Source: Vibrio fluminensis
Lineage (GTDB): Bacteria; Pseudomonadota; Gammaproteobacteria; Enterobacterales; Vibrionaceae
DNA: 64,000 nucleotides
Direction: 5' to 3'
Assembly: GCF_015278125.1 (NCBI RefSeq)
Contig: NZ_JADILO010000023.1
Span: 1 to 64,000 of the forward strand
Within the stretch, counting starts at the first letter, position 1, and each line of letters begins with the position of its first letter. Both the position numbers and the translations under genes were made by a program. The notes below the pieces were generated by a model. It did no database searches. It was given only the letters and a program-made list of their open reading frames with translations, and was not told the origin of the DNA. Shown here piece after piece: positions 54,292 through 63,263 of the stretch.

Positions 54292-55986
54292 ATGAGTAGC
54301 CCCCGCCTTAGAGTTCAGTTTGAAACCCTATTTGAGCATTACGATGGCTCAGATTGTGGCGTTCAACTAGAAGAGATCACCGATATTCTTTGCTGCACAA
54401 GACGCAACGCGCGTATTGTGCTGAACAAAATGGAAGAAGAAGGCTGGATTGAATGGCATCCTTCACCTGGACGAGGCAAGCTTTCCCAGCTCAATTTTCG
54501 TCGCAGTCGCTCTGATGTGAGCGAAAACCTTGCCAGACGTTATTTAGAAGAAGGCAAAATTGGCCATGCATTAAAAGTGCTCGACCAAGATACTGCTAAA
54601 TTGGCTCAAGTGGTGGAAAGCTACTTGGGGGTGCAGCAACAAGAAGGAAGGCAGGTGGTTCGATTGCCATATTATCGACCGCTGTTGGCATTGAACCCCT
54701 TAAAGAACATTCGTCGGTCAGAGCGCCACATCGTACGTCAAGTGTTTAGTGGATTAACTAAACTTGATGAGAATGAGGAGCTTAAGCCAGATTTAGCACA
54801 TACATGGGAAATGATTTCAGCTCAGCATTGGCGCTTCTATATTCGTCCTGCGGTACGCTTTCATAACGGAGATCTGTTAACGACCGATGCCATTATCGAG
54901 AGTTTAAATGGTCTAAGATCACGCAAGCTATTTGCTCACTTAGATAAAGTCACTTCAGCGCAAAAGAACGTCATAGATATACATCTTTCGCGAGACGATT
55001 TCCATTTACCAATTTTGCTAGCTGAATCATGCGCCAAAATTTTATTGCCTGTGACGAGCCGTGGCGAAGAATACGACCAATTTCCAATTGGAACTGGCCC
55101 ATATAAAGTCGCACAAAATGATGAAAAGCGTCTAATTTTGCAGGCTTTTGACGGCTATTTTGGATTTAGACCCCTTATTGATAGTGTAGAAGTGTGGGTG
55201 ATTGATGATGTGCATTCATCGATGGTTTTTCCAAGTTTAACCAAACCAATCGCACCTCAAAGTGCTGTAGTCAACGACGAAGTAGAACTCGATCCTGGTT
55301 GTACATATCTACTATTAAACCGTCGCGATGGCCTCGCTAAATCAGATGATTGGGCGTCTTATTTCAGCCAGCGCTTATCTTCACTCAATGTATTTCATCA
55401 ATTACCTCAAGATAAAATTATTGAGCTCGGCGCACTACCAGCACATGGTCTAAAGCCTGGTTGGTATCATCACACGCGGCAAACGAACCGTACGCTCCCA
55501 CCTAGCTATCGTACTGTTAACATTGCCTACCATGCGAAACACCCAATGTTTCCTTCTCTTGCGAAAGCCTTGGAGTTTCTCCTCAAGCAAGACGGGTTAG
55601 ACGTTCAACTTCATACCTATGATATGGACATGCCAAGTATCGAAGAAATTGATATTTGGATTAAGCCAATGAGTATTGCGAATCACCGTGAAGACGCGAT
55701 CGCTGGCTGGTTATTGGATTACAGTGATATCGAAAAAATGAGTCGGAGTGAAGACTTTGAAATTTGGAGTGAAGGGATCACTCGATGGCAGAGTCAAGAA
55801 TCGGCGATTTTTCCAGCTCATGAGATAGGAAAGGCTCTCGCTCATAAGCAACAACTTGTGCCGATGTTCCACTGTTGGTTAGGAGTAAGTAAAGACCAGT
55901 GTGGGTCATTGCAAAACGCCAAATGCAACGCTTTAGGATGGTTCGACTTTAGCCAAGTGTGGATTAAGCCGGTAGCCGAGAAGTAG
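54292..55986 (+). CDS. sgrR: SgrR-family transcriptional regulator
   Basis: This 564-residue regulator has an N-terminal winged-helix domain (about residues 5-70: LEEITDILCCTRRNARIVLNKMEEEGWIEWHPSPGRGKLS) joined to a long solute-binding-protein-like domain (from about 115: LPYYRPLLALNPLKNIRRSERHIVRQVFSGLTKLD). That order is unique to SgrR. In E. coli SgrR senses glucose-phosphate stress and activates the small RNA sgrS. Here no divergent sgrS can fit: only 67 bp lie upstream and the neighbouring gene runs the same way. The next gene starts 4 bp after its stop. Confidence 0.9.
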   Translation: MSSPRLRVQFETLFEHYDGSDCGVQLEEITDILCCTRRNARIVLNKMEEEGWIEWHPSPGRGKLSQLNFRRSRSDVSENLARRYLEEGKIGHALKVLDQDTAKLAQVVESYLGVQQQEGRQVVRLPYYRPLLALNPLKNIRRSERHIVRQVFSGLTKLDENEELKPDLAHTWEMISAQHWRFYIRPAVRFHNGDLLTTDAIIESLNGLRSRKLFAHLDKVTSAQKNVIDIHLSRDDFHLPILLAESCAKILLPVTSRGEEYDQFPIGTGPYKVAQNDEKRLILQAFDGYFGFRPLIDSVEVWVIDDVHSSMVFPSLTKPIAPQSAVVNDEVELDPGCTYLLLNRRDGLAKSDDWASYFSQRLSSLNVFHQLPQDKIIELGALPAHGLKPGWYHHTRQTNRTLPPSYRTVNIAYHAKHPMFPSLAKALEFLLKQDGLDVQLHTYDMDMPSIEEIDIWIKPMSIANHREDAIAGWLLDYSDIEKMSRSEDFEIWSEGITRWQSQESAIFPAHEIGKALAHKQQLVPMFHCWLGVSKDQCGSLQNAKCNALGWFDFSQVWIKPVAEK

Positions 55987-55990
55987 ATCA

Positions 55991-56242
55991 ATGGCGAAAC
56001 CTAATAGAAAGCAACCGACGAAGACCGTCGATATTTATTGTGTAAATTGTAAATTTAAACTGTTTAAGTATCGTAAAGGTGGAAAAGGCTCATTAGTGAA
56101 ATGTTTCAAAGAGAGAATCGTTGAAGATTTCACCACTAAACCATGTTTTTGTCCCAATTGTGAAAGAGAGTTTGCCCGAGATACGCTCGTACGTGGGACG
56201 CCTGCATTTAAAATGATTGGCGGTAAAGTCATCTGTAAATAG
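55991..56242 (+). CDS. Small zinc-ribbon protein in an operon with sgrR
   Basis: This 83-residue basic protein has CVNCKFKLFKYRKGGKGSLVKCF in the first half and CFCPNC near residues 48-53, followed by GTPAFKMIGGKVICK. The CxxC pairs and high Lys content suggest a zinc ribbon that binds nucleic acid. It starts 4 bp after the SgrR stop, so the two are co-translated. I know no characterised homologue. It is distinct from the zinc-ribbon protein at 15.4 kb. Confidence 0.75.
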   Translation: MAKPNRKQPTKTVDIYCVNCKFKLFKYRKGGKGSLVKCFKERIVEDFTTKPCFCPNCEREFARDTLVRGTPAFKMIGGKVICK

Positions 56243-56261
56243 CGTTAAGGCTTGCATTATC

Positions 56262-56303
56262 AATGGCAGGTTAATTTGCAAATATGTAAATTAACCTGCC
56301 ATT
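56262..56303. repeat. Very long hairpin, 19-bp stem with AATA loop
   Basis: The arms 56262-56280 and 56285-56303 (outer parts AATGGCAGGTTAATTT and AAATTAACCTGCCATT) are fully complementary apart from one G.U pair, with a 4-base loop. It starts 20 bp after the zinc-ribbon stop. There is no clean U-tract. It may stabilise the sgrR transcript or terminate weakly. Confidence 0.75.
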
Positions 56304-56437
56304 TCTGTATTAATGTTGCATAACTCACAAAATGCATAATGACTGAGTTTAAGGATTTATTCTTCGGAAAAAGCTGATAAACTGTTCGGGAATTTTACTA
56401 ATTTTGAACCGCAAATTTTGTCCAATAGGGGTAAATC

Positions 56438-56515
56438 ATGGAACTAGGTCTAATCATCGCTTTCATCGCAGCAGCAGCAATCATGGTTAAGAAAGAGATG
56501 GCAGAGTCTAAATAA
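56438..56515 (+). CDS. 25-residue small membrane protein
   Basis: The frame reads MELGLIIAFIAAAAIMVKKE and ends MAESK. One helix of about 14-16 hydrophobic residues is followed by a Lys-rich tail, which puts the C-terminus in the cytosol. AGGGG lies about 8 nt before the ATG, and a terminator begins about 48 bp after the stop. It stands alone between a large hairpin and a terminator. I do not know a named family. Confidence 0.7.
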   Translation: MELGLIIAFIAAAAIMVKKEMAESK

Positions 56516-56562
56516 TCAATCATTCACCCATTTTAAAATACTTTTCTGAATGATATGACAGA

Positions 56563-56587
56563 AGAGCCGGCATTAAGCTGGCTTTTG
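56563..56587 (+). terminator. Terminator after the 25-residue gene
   Basis: The stem AGCCGGC/GCTGGCT (one G.U pair) with an ATTAA loop is followed by TTTTG. Confidence 0.75.
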
Positions 56588-56687
56588 TCGTTTTAGGGAC
56601 GGCGAAACTTAGGATAGTAGCTTGATCATTACTAAGATGGTGCTAATGTAACATCGGCATTATATTAATAAGATACAGGAAGTCGCT

Positions 56688-57575
56688 GTGCACAGTCCCA
56701 TCACGCTAGAAGCTCTACATATACTTGATGCAATTGATCGACGCGGTAGTTTTGCAGCTGCTGCTAACGAGCTTGACCGCGCGCCTTCATCGTTGAGTTA
56801 TCAGATTCAAAAACTTGAACAAGACCTCGACATTACAATCTTTGACCGCTCTGGTCACAAAGCCGTTTTCACTGAAGCAGGTAAACTCATCCTTGAGCGG
56901 GGGCGAGTACTGTTAACTGCCACCGAAAAATTGGTTAACGACGCTAGCGTGTTAGCTAACGGTTGGGAACTGGATATAACCATCGCCTTTGACGGCATTG
57001 TGCAGCTGAAAAACTTTTTCCCTATGGTAGAAGCGTTGGGTAACGTCAGCAGTACCCGAGTGCGGCTTCAAGAAGAAATTTTAGCCGGCTGCTGGGAAGC
57101 GTTAGAGTCGGGTAGAGCCGATCTATTGGTTTGCCCTAAACTTGATACCTTGCCGTTGGATGTTAAGTCTGAAACCATTGGCTCTATGTCGATGATGTGG
57201 GTCGCTGCAACCAACCACTACGTCCATCGTCGAGCCGGAGAGTTTAATGATGAAGCTCGAGAAAAGTACCGAGTGATTGCGATTGCCGATACTGCGAGGG
57301 AGCAACCAGCATTGTCGGTGAATGTACTGCAAAGACAACCAAGGCTAACCGTGACGAACCTAGCTGCCAAGGTTGATGCACTTATCGCGGAGTTAGGCAT
57401 AGGTACATTGCCAACCTCAATCGCTAAACCATTGATCGAACAAGGTAAGCTTAAACAAATAGCCGGAACAGAGATTGCGACTATTGATGTAATCTTGGCA
57501 TGGAAAAGAAATCAAATTGGCGAAGCGAAGTCTTGGTGTATTCAGTACCTAAAAAAACACTGGAAGAATCAATAG
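56688..57575 (+). CDS. LysR-family transcriptional regulator
   Basis: This encodes 295 residues. The helix-turn-helix is at about residues 6-64 (LEALHILDAIDRRGSFAAAANELDRAPSSLSYQIQKLEQDLDI), and an effector domain begins near 92 (WELDITIAFDGIVQLKNFFPM). It starts with GTG 56688, which has AGGAAG about 5 nt ahead. The ATGTAACAT motif (56646-56654) lies about 35 bp upstream. It converges with patZ, so there is no obvious adjacent target; target and effector are unknown. Confidence 0.92.
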   Translation: MHSPITLEALHILDAIDRRGSFAAAANELDRAPSSLSYQIQKLEQDLDITIFDRSGHKAVFTEAGKLILERGRVLLTATEKLVNDASVLANGWELDITIAFDGIVQLKNFFPMVEALGNVSSTRVRLQEEILAGCWEALESGRADLLVCPKLDTLPLDVKSETIGSMSMMWVAATNHYVHRRAGEFNDEAREKYRVIAIADTAREQPALSVNVLQRQPRLTVTNLAAKVDALIAELGIGTLPTSIAKPLIEQGKLKQIAGTEIATIDVILAWKRNQIGEAKSWCIQYLKKHWKNQ

Positions 57576-57590
57576 TGTAAGGGTTGGAGC

Positions 57591-57621
57591 TTGAACCGCT
57601 AGAGATAAAATAGCGGTTCAA
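57591..57621. repeat. Perfect 10-bp hairpin between the LysR gene and patZ
   Basis: TTGAACCGCT (57591-57600) and AGCGGTTCAA (57612-57621) are exactly complementary with an 11-base loop, between convergent genes. There is no U-run, so it is either a weak terminator or an mRNA-end stabiliser. Confidence 0.65.
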
Positions 57622-57637
57622 CATTGGCGGAAATCGT

Positions 57638-60322
57638 TCACTGTTGCAATTGCATCACCATATCTGCCGTACCATCTTCAAATTGAATTTCAGTTTTAAA
57701 GCCGAGGCTCTGTGCAAGCATCAACATGCCGCGATTACTGGGCATGGTCATGCCAGACATTCTATAGGTGCCTTTATTACGGCAATAATCAATAACTTTG
57801 GTCATGAGAATCTTCCCAAGACCTTTACCTTTTAAGTCAGAACGAATCAATACTGCGAACTCTGCATCGCTGTTGTCATGATTAATCAGCGCGCGACTTA
57901 CGCCGATAATTTCCTGACGATTGCCAATGTTCAATACTGCAACAAACGCCATCTCTCGGTCATAATCAATCTGGGTTAACTTTGCGAGTGCTTCATGATT
58001 AAACTCACCAACTTCTGAGAAGAAACGTTTATAGAGATCATCGCGGGACACGCCATGGATGAAATCAGCATGCATCGGCTCATCTTCAGGTAAAATAGGG
58101 CGCAGAAGTATGCTCGCTCCATCTTTCAATGTACTGTGCTCTTCATACTCGACAGGATAAGGACGGATCGCTAATCGACGTTGAGCATCGCCTTCATATT
58201 GACGTAAGGTTAGGTCCGCGTCGAGAATGGTAAAATCACGACCATTAGCGAGTATTGGATGAATGTCTAGTTCATGAACTTGCGGGCAATCAACCACAAT
58301 CTGGGAAATTTTCACTAGCACTTCAGATAGACCATCGATGTCGATTGGCTCAGGTAGTTTTTGTAATCTTATTTTGCCACTTTTAATCGCTCTAACAACG
58401 AGGTAGCGTGCAAGAGCCATGTTTAGTGGTGGCAATGCGGAAGCCGCATCAATGTTTTCGTCCCATTCTGAACCGCCTTGTCCAAGCAGAATAACCGGGC
58501 CAAAAGTATCATCATATTTGACTTTGATCCTTAGCTCTTCACCACCGGCAAGCTTTGCCATGCCTTGCACTAACAAGCCATGAATATTGGCAGATGGGTA
58601 GGAGAGCTGGGTACGATCGAGTATTGCTTGAGCGGCGTTTGCTACCTCGGCACTATTACGTAAGTTTAGCATCACTCCTTGGACGTCTGACTTGTGAGCA
58701 ATATCAGGGGAGCGGAGTTTAACGGCAACCGGATAGCCAATTTCTCCAGCAACATGCACTGCTTCACTGGCATCACTTGCAATCCAAGTTGGTAATACTT
58801 TGAAATTAAAGTATTTAAGAAACGGACCGATTTGGTGAGTATCCAAGGAAATGCTATCACGATCTTTTAATTGAGCGGCTAGCCACTCTTTTGCACTCTC
58901 AACTTCATTGATATGAACGGGTTCGGCGGTTGTCGGAGTTTCCATCAACTGCTTCTGGTTGCGCCTGTACTCGACCAAGTGCATAAATGCTACGACCGCA
59001 CTTTCAGCCGTGCGATAGGTAGGAATTCCGGCTTGAGTAAAAATATTCCTTGAAGGTCGAGCCGTTAATTCTCCAGACCAGTTGGTCAAAATATTAAAGC
59101 GTTTATGTCGCGGATGCGCCTTAACTGCAGTAACAATAGCTTGGGCAGTTTGCTCTGAATGGGCAATGGCAGAAGGGCTATGCATAATCAAAATGGCATC
59201 GCAACAGTCACTATCCAGCAAGGCATTGAGTGTATCAACGTAACGTTTGTCGCTCGCATCACCCACCATGTCTACTGGATTACTTCGACTCCAACTCGTG
59301 GGCAGCACTTTATCAAGTTTATTTGTTGTGTATTCATCCAGTACAGCTAGCTTACCACCTCGGTCGAGTAACGTATCCACCGCCATTATCGCTGGGCCAC
59401 CACCGTTGGTGATGATAGCTAAACGCTCCCCGCGCAAAGGCACTGAGTGTGTTAATGTCTCTACCGCTGCAAATAATTCATGGGAGTTTTGCACGCGCAA
59501 CATACCTGTTCGACGTATCGCCGAATCATAAATGATATCTAACGTGTCACTGCCGCCAGTATGCGCTTGAGCGGCTTTTCGGCCTTCAACCGTCTTGCCA
59601 CCTTTTAGTACTAGGATTCTTCTGTTGCGAGATGCACCGCGAGCTGCTGACATAAACCGTCGAGCATCTTTAATTGAATCAACATACAACAGTATGGCTT
59701 CAGTGTGTGTATCGGTACTGAGGTAATCGAGTAAATCGGCAAAATCAATATCGACCGCGTTGCCTAAAGAAACAAAGGCCGAAAATCCAATATTTTTGTC
59801 ATTCGCCCAATCAAGTATCGTCGTACACATTGCAGCTGACTGAGAGATGAAAGCAATTTTACCTGGCTCAGCACTGACTGGCGAAAATGAAGCGTTAAAT
59901 TTGAGCCAAGGTAAAATGATACCAAGGCTATTCGGACCGAGAACTCGCATCCCAGCGGAACGCGCAATCGCGACGCATAACTCTTGAATGGTTTCACCGG
60001 AAGCCGTGGATTCATGCATATCTGCAGAGAGTACGATGACGGCTTTAACCCCTTTTTCTGCTAACTGCATAAATAGAGAAACGTTGCGGCTTGCATGGGT
60101 ACAAAGAATTGCGACATCGGGAACGATAGGAAGTGATTCGATATCTCGGTAAGCTAAAACACCAGAAACGGATTTATATCGAGGTGTAACTGGCATGATC
60201 GCGCCTTCAAATCCGCCCAGCAACAAGTTCTTCATAACTATATTCCCAGCGCGCATTGGTTGTACAGACGCACCAATAACCGCAATAGAACTTGGCTTCA
60301 ACAGGTGGTTTAAGTTACTCAT
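57638..60322 (-). CDS. patZ: Protein lysine acetyltransferase PatZ (Pat/YfiQ)
   Basis: This 894-residue cytosolic protein has the Pat architecture. A CoA-binding Rossmann domain (about residues 5-135, IAVIGASVQPMRAGNIVMKN) is followed by the ligase-CoA region with AHTGGSDTLD, an ATP-grasp-like domain (about 495-710, EIGYPVAVKLRSPDIAHKSDVQGV) and a C-terminal GNAT domain (about 735-890) with the acetyl-CoA loop SDLKGKGLGKILM. The enzyme acetylates lysines, classically Acs, and so turns acetate activation down. The length is near E. coli PatZ (886). AGGAAG lies 7 nt before the ATG. There is no acs or cobB nearby. Confidence 0.94.
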   Translation of the reverse strand: MSNLNHLLKPSSIAVIGASVQPMRAGNIVMKNLLLGGFEGAIMPVTPRYKSVSGVLAYRDIESLPIVPDVAILCTHASRNVSLFMQLAEKGVKAVIVLSADMHESTASGETIQELCVAIARSAGMRVLGPNSLGIILPWLKFNASFSPVSAEPGKIAFISQSAAMCTTILDWANDKNIGFSAFVSLGNAVDIDFADLLDYLSTDTHTEAILLYVDSIKDARRFMSAARGASRNRRILVLKGGKTVEGRKAAQAHTGGSDTLDIIYDSAIRRTGMLRVQNSHELFAAVETLTHSVPLRGERLAIITNGGGPAIMAVDTLLDRGGKLAVLDEYTTNKLDKVLPTSWSRSNPVDMVGDASDKRYVDTLNALLDSDCCDAILIMHSPSAIAHSEQTAQAIVTAVKAHPRHKRFNILTNWSGELTARPSRNIFTQAGIPTYRTAESAVVAFMHLVEYRRNQKQLMETPTTAEPVHINEVESAKEWLAAQLKDRDSISLDTHQIGPFLKYFNFKVLPTWIASDASEAVHVAGEIGYPVAVKLRSPDIAHKSDVQGVMLNLRNSAEVANAAQAILDRTQLSYPSANIHGLLVQGMAKLAGGEELRIKVKYDDTFGPVILLGQGGSEWDENIDAASALPPLNMALARYLVVRAIKSGKIRLQKLPEPIDIDGLSEVLVKISQIVVDCPQVHELDIHPILANGRDFTILDADLTLRQYEGDAQRRLAIRPYPVEYEEHSTLKDGASILLRPILPEDEPMHADFIHGVSRDDLYKRFFSEVGEFNHEALAKLTQIDYDREMAFVAVLNIGNRQEIIGVSRALINHDNSDAEFAVLIRSDLKGKGLGKILMTKVIDYCRNKGTYRMSGMTMPSNRGMLMLAQSLGFKTEIQFEDGTADMVMQLQQ

Positions 60323-60537
60323 AAATCAACTTCCTAACTTGTTATTTACTATATATTAACGGAGAAAATTAACTGAGATTGGAATTTTTGATGGAGTTTT
60401 AATCAGATCACCTAAAGCTATGAATACTTTGTGTTACAAGTCACAGAGTCTCATAATATAATGCTTTTGTTAGCTTGATTATGCTGCGATCTAACGGCAT
60501 GATTTAATGTAATTTATATCTAGGGCTTAAAGAATCC

Positions 60538-61047
60538 ATGAAAAAAATAGCAATCGTTGGTTTATCTGTTTTACTGTCTGCCTGTGTCTCTAGCCAGTAC
60601 ACGACAGACGTAAGTTCAGAAAGTTACCGTGAAGACTACAAAGTTGCGCAAGTTGAACAACCTGTGACTGAAACAGTAACTGAAACCGTAGTTGAAGAAG
60701 TGGTAACCACACCATCGGTTACTATCGTACCGCCATCTGACAAGCAACAAAATACTGAAGTAGCACGCTATGGTTATACTATTCAGGTAGTTGCGGTAGG
60801 TGCTCAAAATAAAGTAGACCATTTCGCTCGCAACCTACCAAACAATGGTCAGCCTGTTTGGGAAAACTATAAAGTAGTGAATGGCACTAAGTGGTATACC
60901 GTTCTTTTTGGTGACTACGCAACACAAGCTGACGCGAAGCAAGCAATCAGCCAACTACCTAATGAGTTCAAGTCATTAAAGCCTTTTGTTAAGAGCATTG
61001 ACGCTATCAAAAACTCACCATACCCAACTCTCAACAAGTTGAATTAA
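60538..61047 (+). CDS. SPOR-domain lipoprotein
   Basis: This is a 169-residue protein. The lipoprotein signal MKKIAIVGLSVLLSAC has the lipobox Cys at residue 16. A Thr/Val/Glu-rich stretch (about 45-62, TVTETVVEEVVTTP) acts as a spacer, and a SPOR domain follows (about 78-155, YTIQVVAVGAQNKVDHFARNL...WYTVLFGDYATQADAKQAI). SPOR domains bind denuded glycan at the division septum, so a cell-division or wall-remodelling role is likely. The ddl gene follows after its terminator, consistent with a cell-wall neighbourhood. Confidence 0.9.
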   Translation: MKKIAIVGLSVLLSACVSSQYTTDVSSESYREDYKVAQVEQPVTETVTETVVEEVVTTPSVTIVPPSDKQQNTEVARYGYTIQVVAVGAQNKVDHFARNLPNNGQPVWENYKVVNGTKWYTVLFGDYATQADAKQAISQLPNEFKSLKPFVKSIDAIKNSPYPTLNKLN

Positions 61048-61052
61048 TTTCG

Positions 61053-61075
61053 AAAGGGGCTTAGCCCCTTTTTTA
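61053..61075 (+). terminator. Terminator after the SPOR gene
   Basis: The stem AAAGGGGC/GCCCCTTT with a TTA loop and T-run lies just after the stop codon. Confidence 0.9.
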
Positions 61076-61200
61076 ATGTCTGTTTTTTCAGCTATCAATG
61101 TCAGCGCACTGATAAATACTCGCTTTTCAAGTGTAACTTGAGCGTGATTTTATTATCATAGCGGCTCACTAGCTTTGAAAGCATCACGGAAAGATTTTAA

Positions 61201-62193
61201 ATGAACAAAACATCCATTCTTCTTCTTTGTGGCGGCGGCTCCTCTGAGCACGAAGTTTCGTTAGTTTCTGCCAATTATTTACAATCACAGCTGGAGCTTA
61301 CGCCAGAATTTGATGTAATCCGTGTAGAGATGAAGAAAGACGGTTGGTTTACAGAGCAAGGGGAACTTGCGCTGCTTGATACCAATGCCGGCCAACTAAA
61401 CTTTGCTGGCAATAACCTACATATCGATTTTGTTATCCCTTGTATCCACGGTTTTCCTGGTGAAACCGGTGATATTCAATCGATGTTGGAACTTTCAGGT
61501 ATCCCGTACTTAGGCTGTCGAGCGGAAGCGAGCACCAATAGCTTCAATAAGATCACATCCAAGCTATGGTACGACGCATTGGGTATCCCAAATACACCAT
61601 ACCTGTTCCTTTCAGAAAACAATCAAGAGGCTTACCAACGTACAGCTAAAGCGATGGAAGAATGGGGCAGTGTGTTTGTTAAAGCAGCCTGCCAAGGCTC
61701 ATCGGTTGGTTGTTACAAGGTAACAGAAATCGCGCAACTACAGAAAGCGATCGATGATGCGTTTACTTACTCGAACCAAGTATTAGTCGAAAAAGCCGTT
61801 AAACCACGCGAACTCGAAGTAGCTGCGTACGAATACCAAGGTGAACTTGTTCTGACACTTCCAGGTGAAGTGAAAGCACCTGAGGATACTTTCTACAGTT
61901 ACGAAGAAAAATATGCTGCAACCAGCCATTCTACGACTGACATCGTTGCACAAAATCTTTCAGAGCAACAGCTGGAAACCATTCGTGTCAATGCTGAAAA
62001 AGTATTTAAGCAAATGAAGCTGCGTCATCTATCACGCATCGACTTTTTCTTAACGTCTGAAGGTAATATTTACCTCAATGAAGTGAATACATTCCCTGGC
62101 ATGACGCCAATTTCTATGTTCCCTAAAATGCTAGAAAACCATGGTCACAAATTCCATGAATTCCTAGCTGATTGTGTCAAATCGTCAATCTAA
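61201..62193 (+). CDS. ddl: D-alanine--D-alanine ligase
   Basis: This is a 330-residue ATP-grasp enzyme that makes the D-Ala-D-Ala dipeptide for peptidoglycan. The start LLCGGGSSEHEVSLVSA is the Ddl signature 1. FVKAACQGSSVGCYKV and the omega-loop region EDTFYSYEEKY follow, and the metal site is YLNEVNTFPGMTPISMFP. Most bacteria keep ddlB in the dcw cluster; this copy is outside it and may be a second ddl. GGAAAG lies about 9 nt before the ATG. Its stop is 5 bp from the 3' end of the convergent recombinase gene, with no terminator between. Confidence 0.95.
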   Translation: MNKTSILLLCGGGSSEHEVSLVSANYLQSQLELTPEFDVIRVEMKKDGWFTEQGELALLDTNAGQLNFAGNNLHIDFVIPCIHGFPGETGDIQSMLELSGIPYLGCRAEASTNSFNKITSKLWYDALGIPNTPYLFLSENNQEAYQRTAKAMEEWGSVFVKAACQGSSVGCYKVTEIAQLQKAIDDAFTYSNQVLVEKAVKPRELEVAAYEYQGELVLTLPGEVKAPEDTFYSYEEKYAATSHSTTDIVAQNLSEQQLETIRVNAEKVFKQMKLRHLSRIDFFLTSEGNIYLNEVNTFPGMTPISMFPKMLENHGHKFHEFLADCVKSSI

Positions 62194-62198
62194 TGCTG

Positions 62199-63155
62199 TT
62201 ATTCGATATAGCTAAACGATAAGTAACGCATTCTCTCAAGTTCTGCCTTAGCCTTGTTACCCACATATTGATAAGGCATGGCAGGACTTAACCATCTTCC
62301 TGCTCGCTGGATATCACGAATATTTACGCCTTGTTGTGCTAACTCTTGCACCGCTCCAACTCGTAAAGACTGACCGGAAAACTTAATCTTAACGCCTAAC
62401 AATTCACTTGCGCGTCTGGTTGTGCGGTAAATAGAAGAGTCGTTTAACTGCTCGAAACTAAGATTACCGTGGCGGTCAATCGCAGTAAAAACAAAGCGTC
62501 CTTGGCTACCGCGAACATTTAGCCATCGATACAGTGCGAGACTGGCATCCTTTGTGAGCGTCACTTCTTCGTGGTCGAGATAAATCGAAATATAGTCATG
62601 GTTAACTTCTATCTGTGCGAGTTCCAAATCCCTCAGTTCAGAGCGGCGCATTACACCTTCAAACATAACATGATAGATAGCTAAATCACGCCAATCCTTA
62701 ATTTCTTGCGAACGGATGAGTTGTTGATGCAGTTGAGTCAAGTGAAAACGGGTTAGGGCATTAGTGGATTGATGATCGCCTTTTTTATCAATCCTTAGAC
62801 AAGCTAAAGCACTTTTAACTCGACTGTTCTTGGTTGGATCAGGTAATCCCAATGTTTTGTGGAATAAAGAAATTGTGATGACGTAACGTTTTAGTGATGA
62901 CAACTTTCTTATCGCAGAGCTCTTTTCAATAAATAGCCGAACTGCTGTGGTTGATGCCGGAATCGGTTCAACATTTTTACTCTGACAGAAATCGACAAAT
63001 AGATTCCAGTCGTTGGTTAATGCAAGCAATGAACTATCGGAGTATAAAAAATCAGTCAGTTCATTAGCGACATCTACACTTATTTGGCTTGATAGTAACT
63101 CAATGAAGCTCTTAGCTTTTTTACTATCAGTGATCACTCTGACGTTCTTTTTCAA
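62199..63155 (-). CDS. Cre-like tyrosine recombinase with a substituted catalytic His
   Basis: This 318-residue integrase-family protein has an N-terminal core-binding SAM-like domain (about residues 28-125) and a catalytic domain (about 130-315). Catalytic positions can be read: Arg170 (VMRRSEL), Lys202 (TLTKD), Gln262 in the place of the usual His (SGQSLRVGA), Arg265, Trp288 (AGRW) and Tyr297 (YQYV), with the Trp-Tyr spacing of 9 as in Cre. The start is TTG 63155 with GTGAG 5 nt upstream. No att sites, direct repeats, excisionase gene or cargo lie around it, and its neighbours are core genes, so it is not an obvious mobile element. Confidence 0.88.
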   Translation of the reverse strand: MKKNVRVITDSKKAKSFIELLSSQISVDVANELTDFLYSDSSLLALTNDWNLFVDFCQSKNVEPIPASTTAVRLFIEKSSAIRKLSSLKRYVITISLFHKTLGLPDPTKNSRVKSALACLRIDKKGDHQSTNALTRFHLTQLHQQLIRSQEIKDWRDLAIYHVMFEGVMRRSELRDLELAQIEVNHDYISIYLDHEEVTLTKDASLALYRWLNVRGSQGRFVFTAIDRHGNLSFEQLNDSSIYRTTRRASELLGVKIKFSGQSLRVGAVQELAQQGVNIRDIQRAGRWLSPAMPYQYVGNKAKAELERMRYLSFSYIE

Positions 63156-63263
63156 GACAACTCACCAAATTGAAAATTTAATTATGCAATGAAATAAATA
63201 TACTTGCGTATGAAATATTTACAATTATCATTAGTCACAAAGTCTTAGGAAAGTATAACAATT

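Noticed and set aside
62199..63155. A prophage or integron around the tyrosine recombinase
   Set aside because: The flanks are ddl and DUF3319-yciH; there are no phage genes, no attC-like cassette sites, no tRNA and no direct repeats that I can see.
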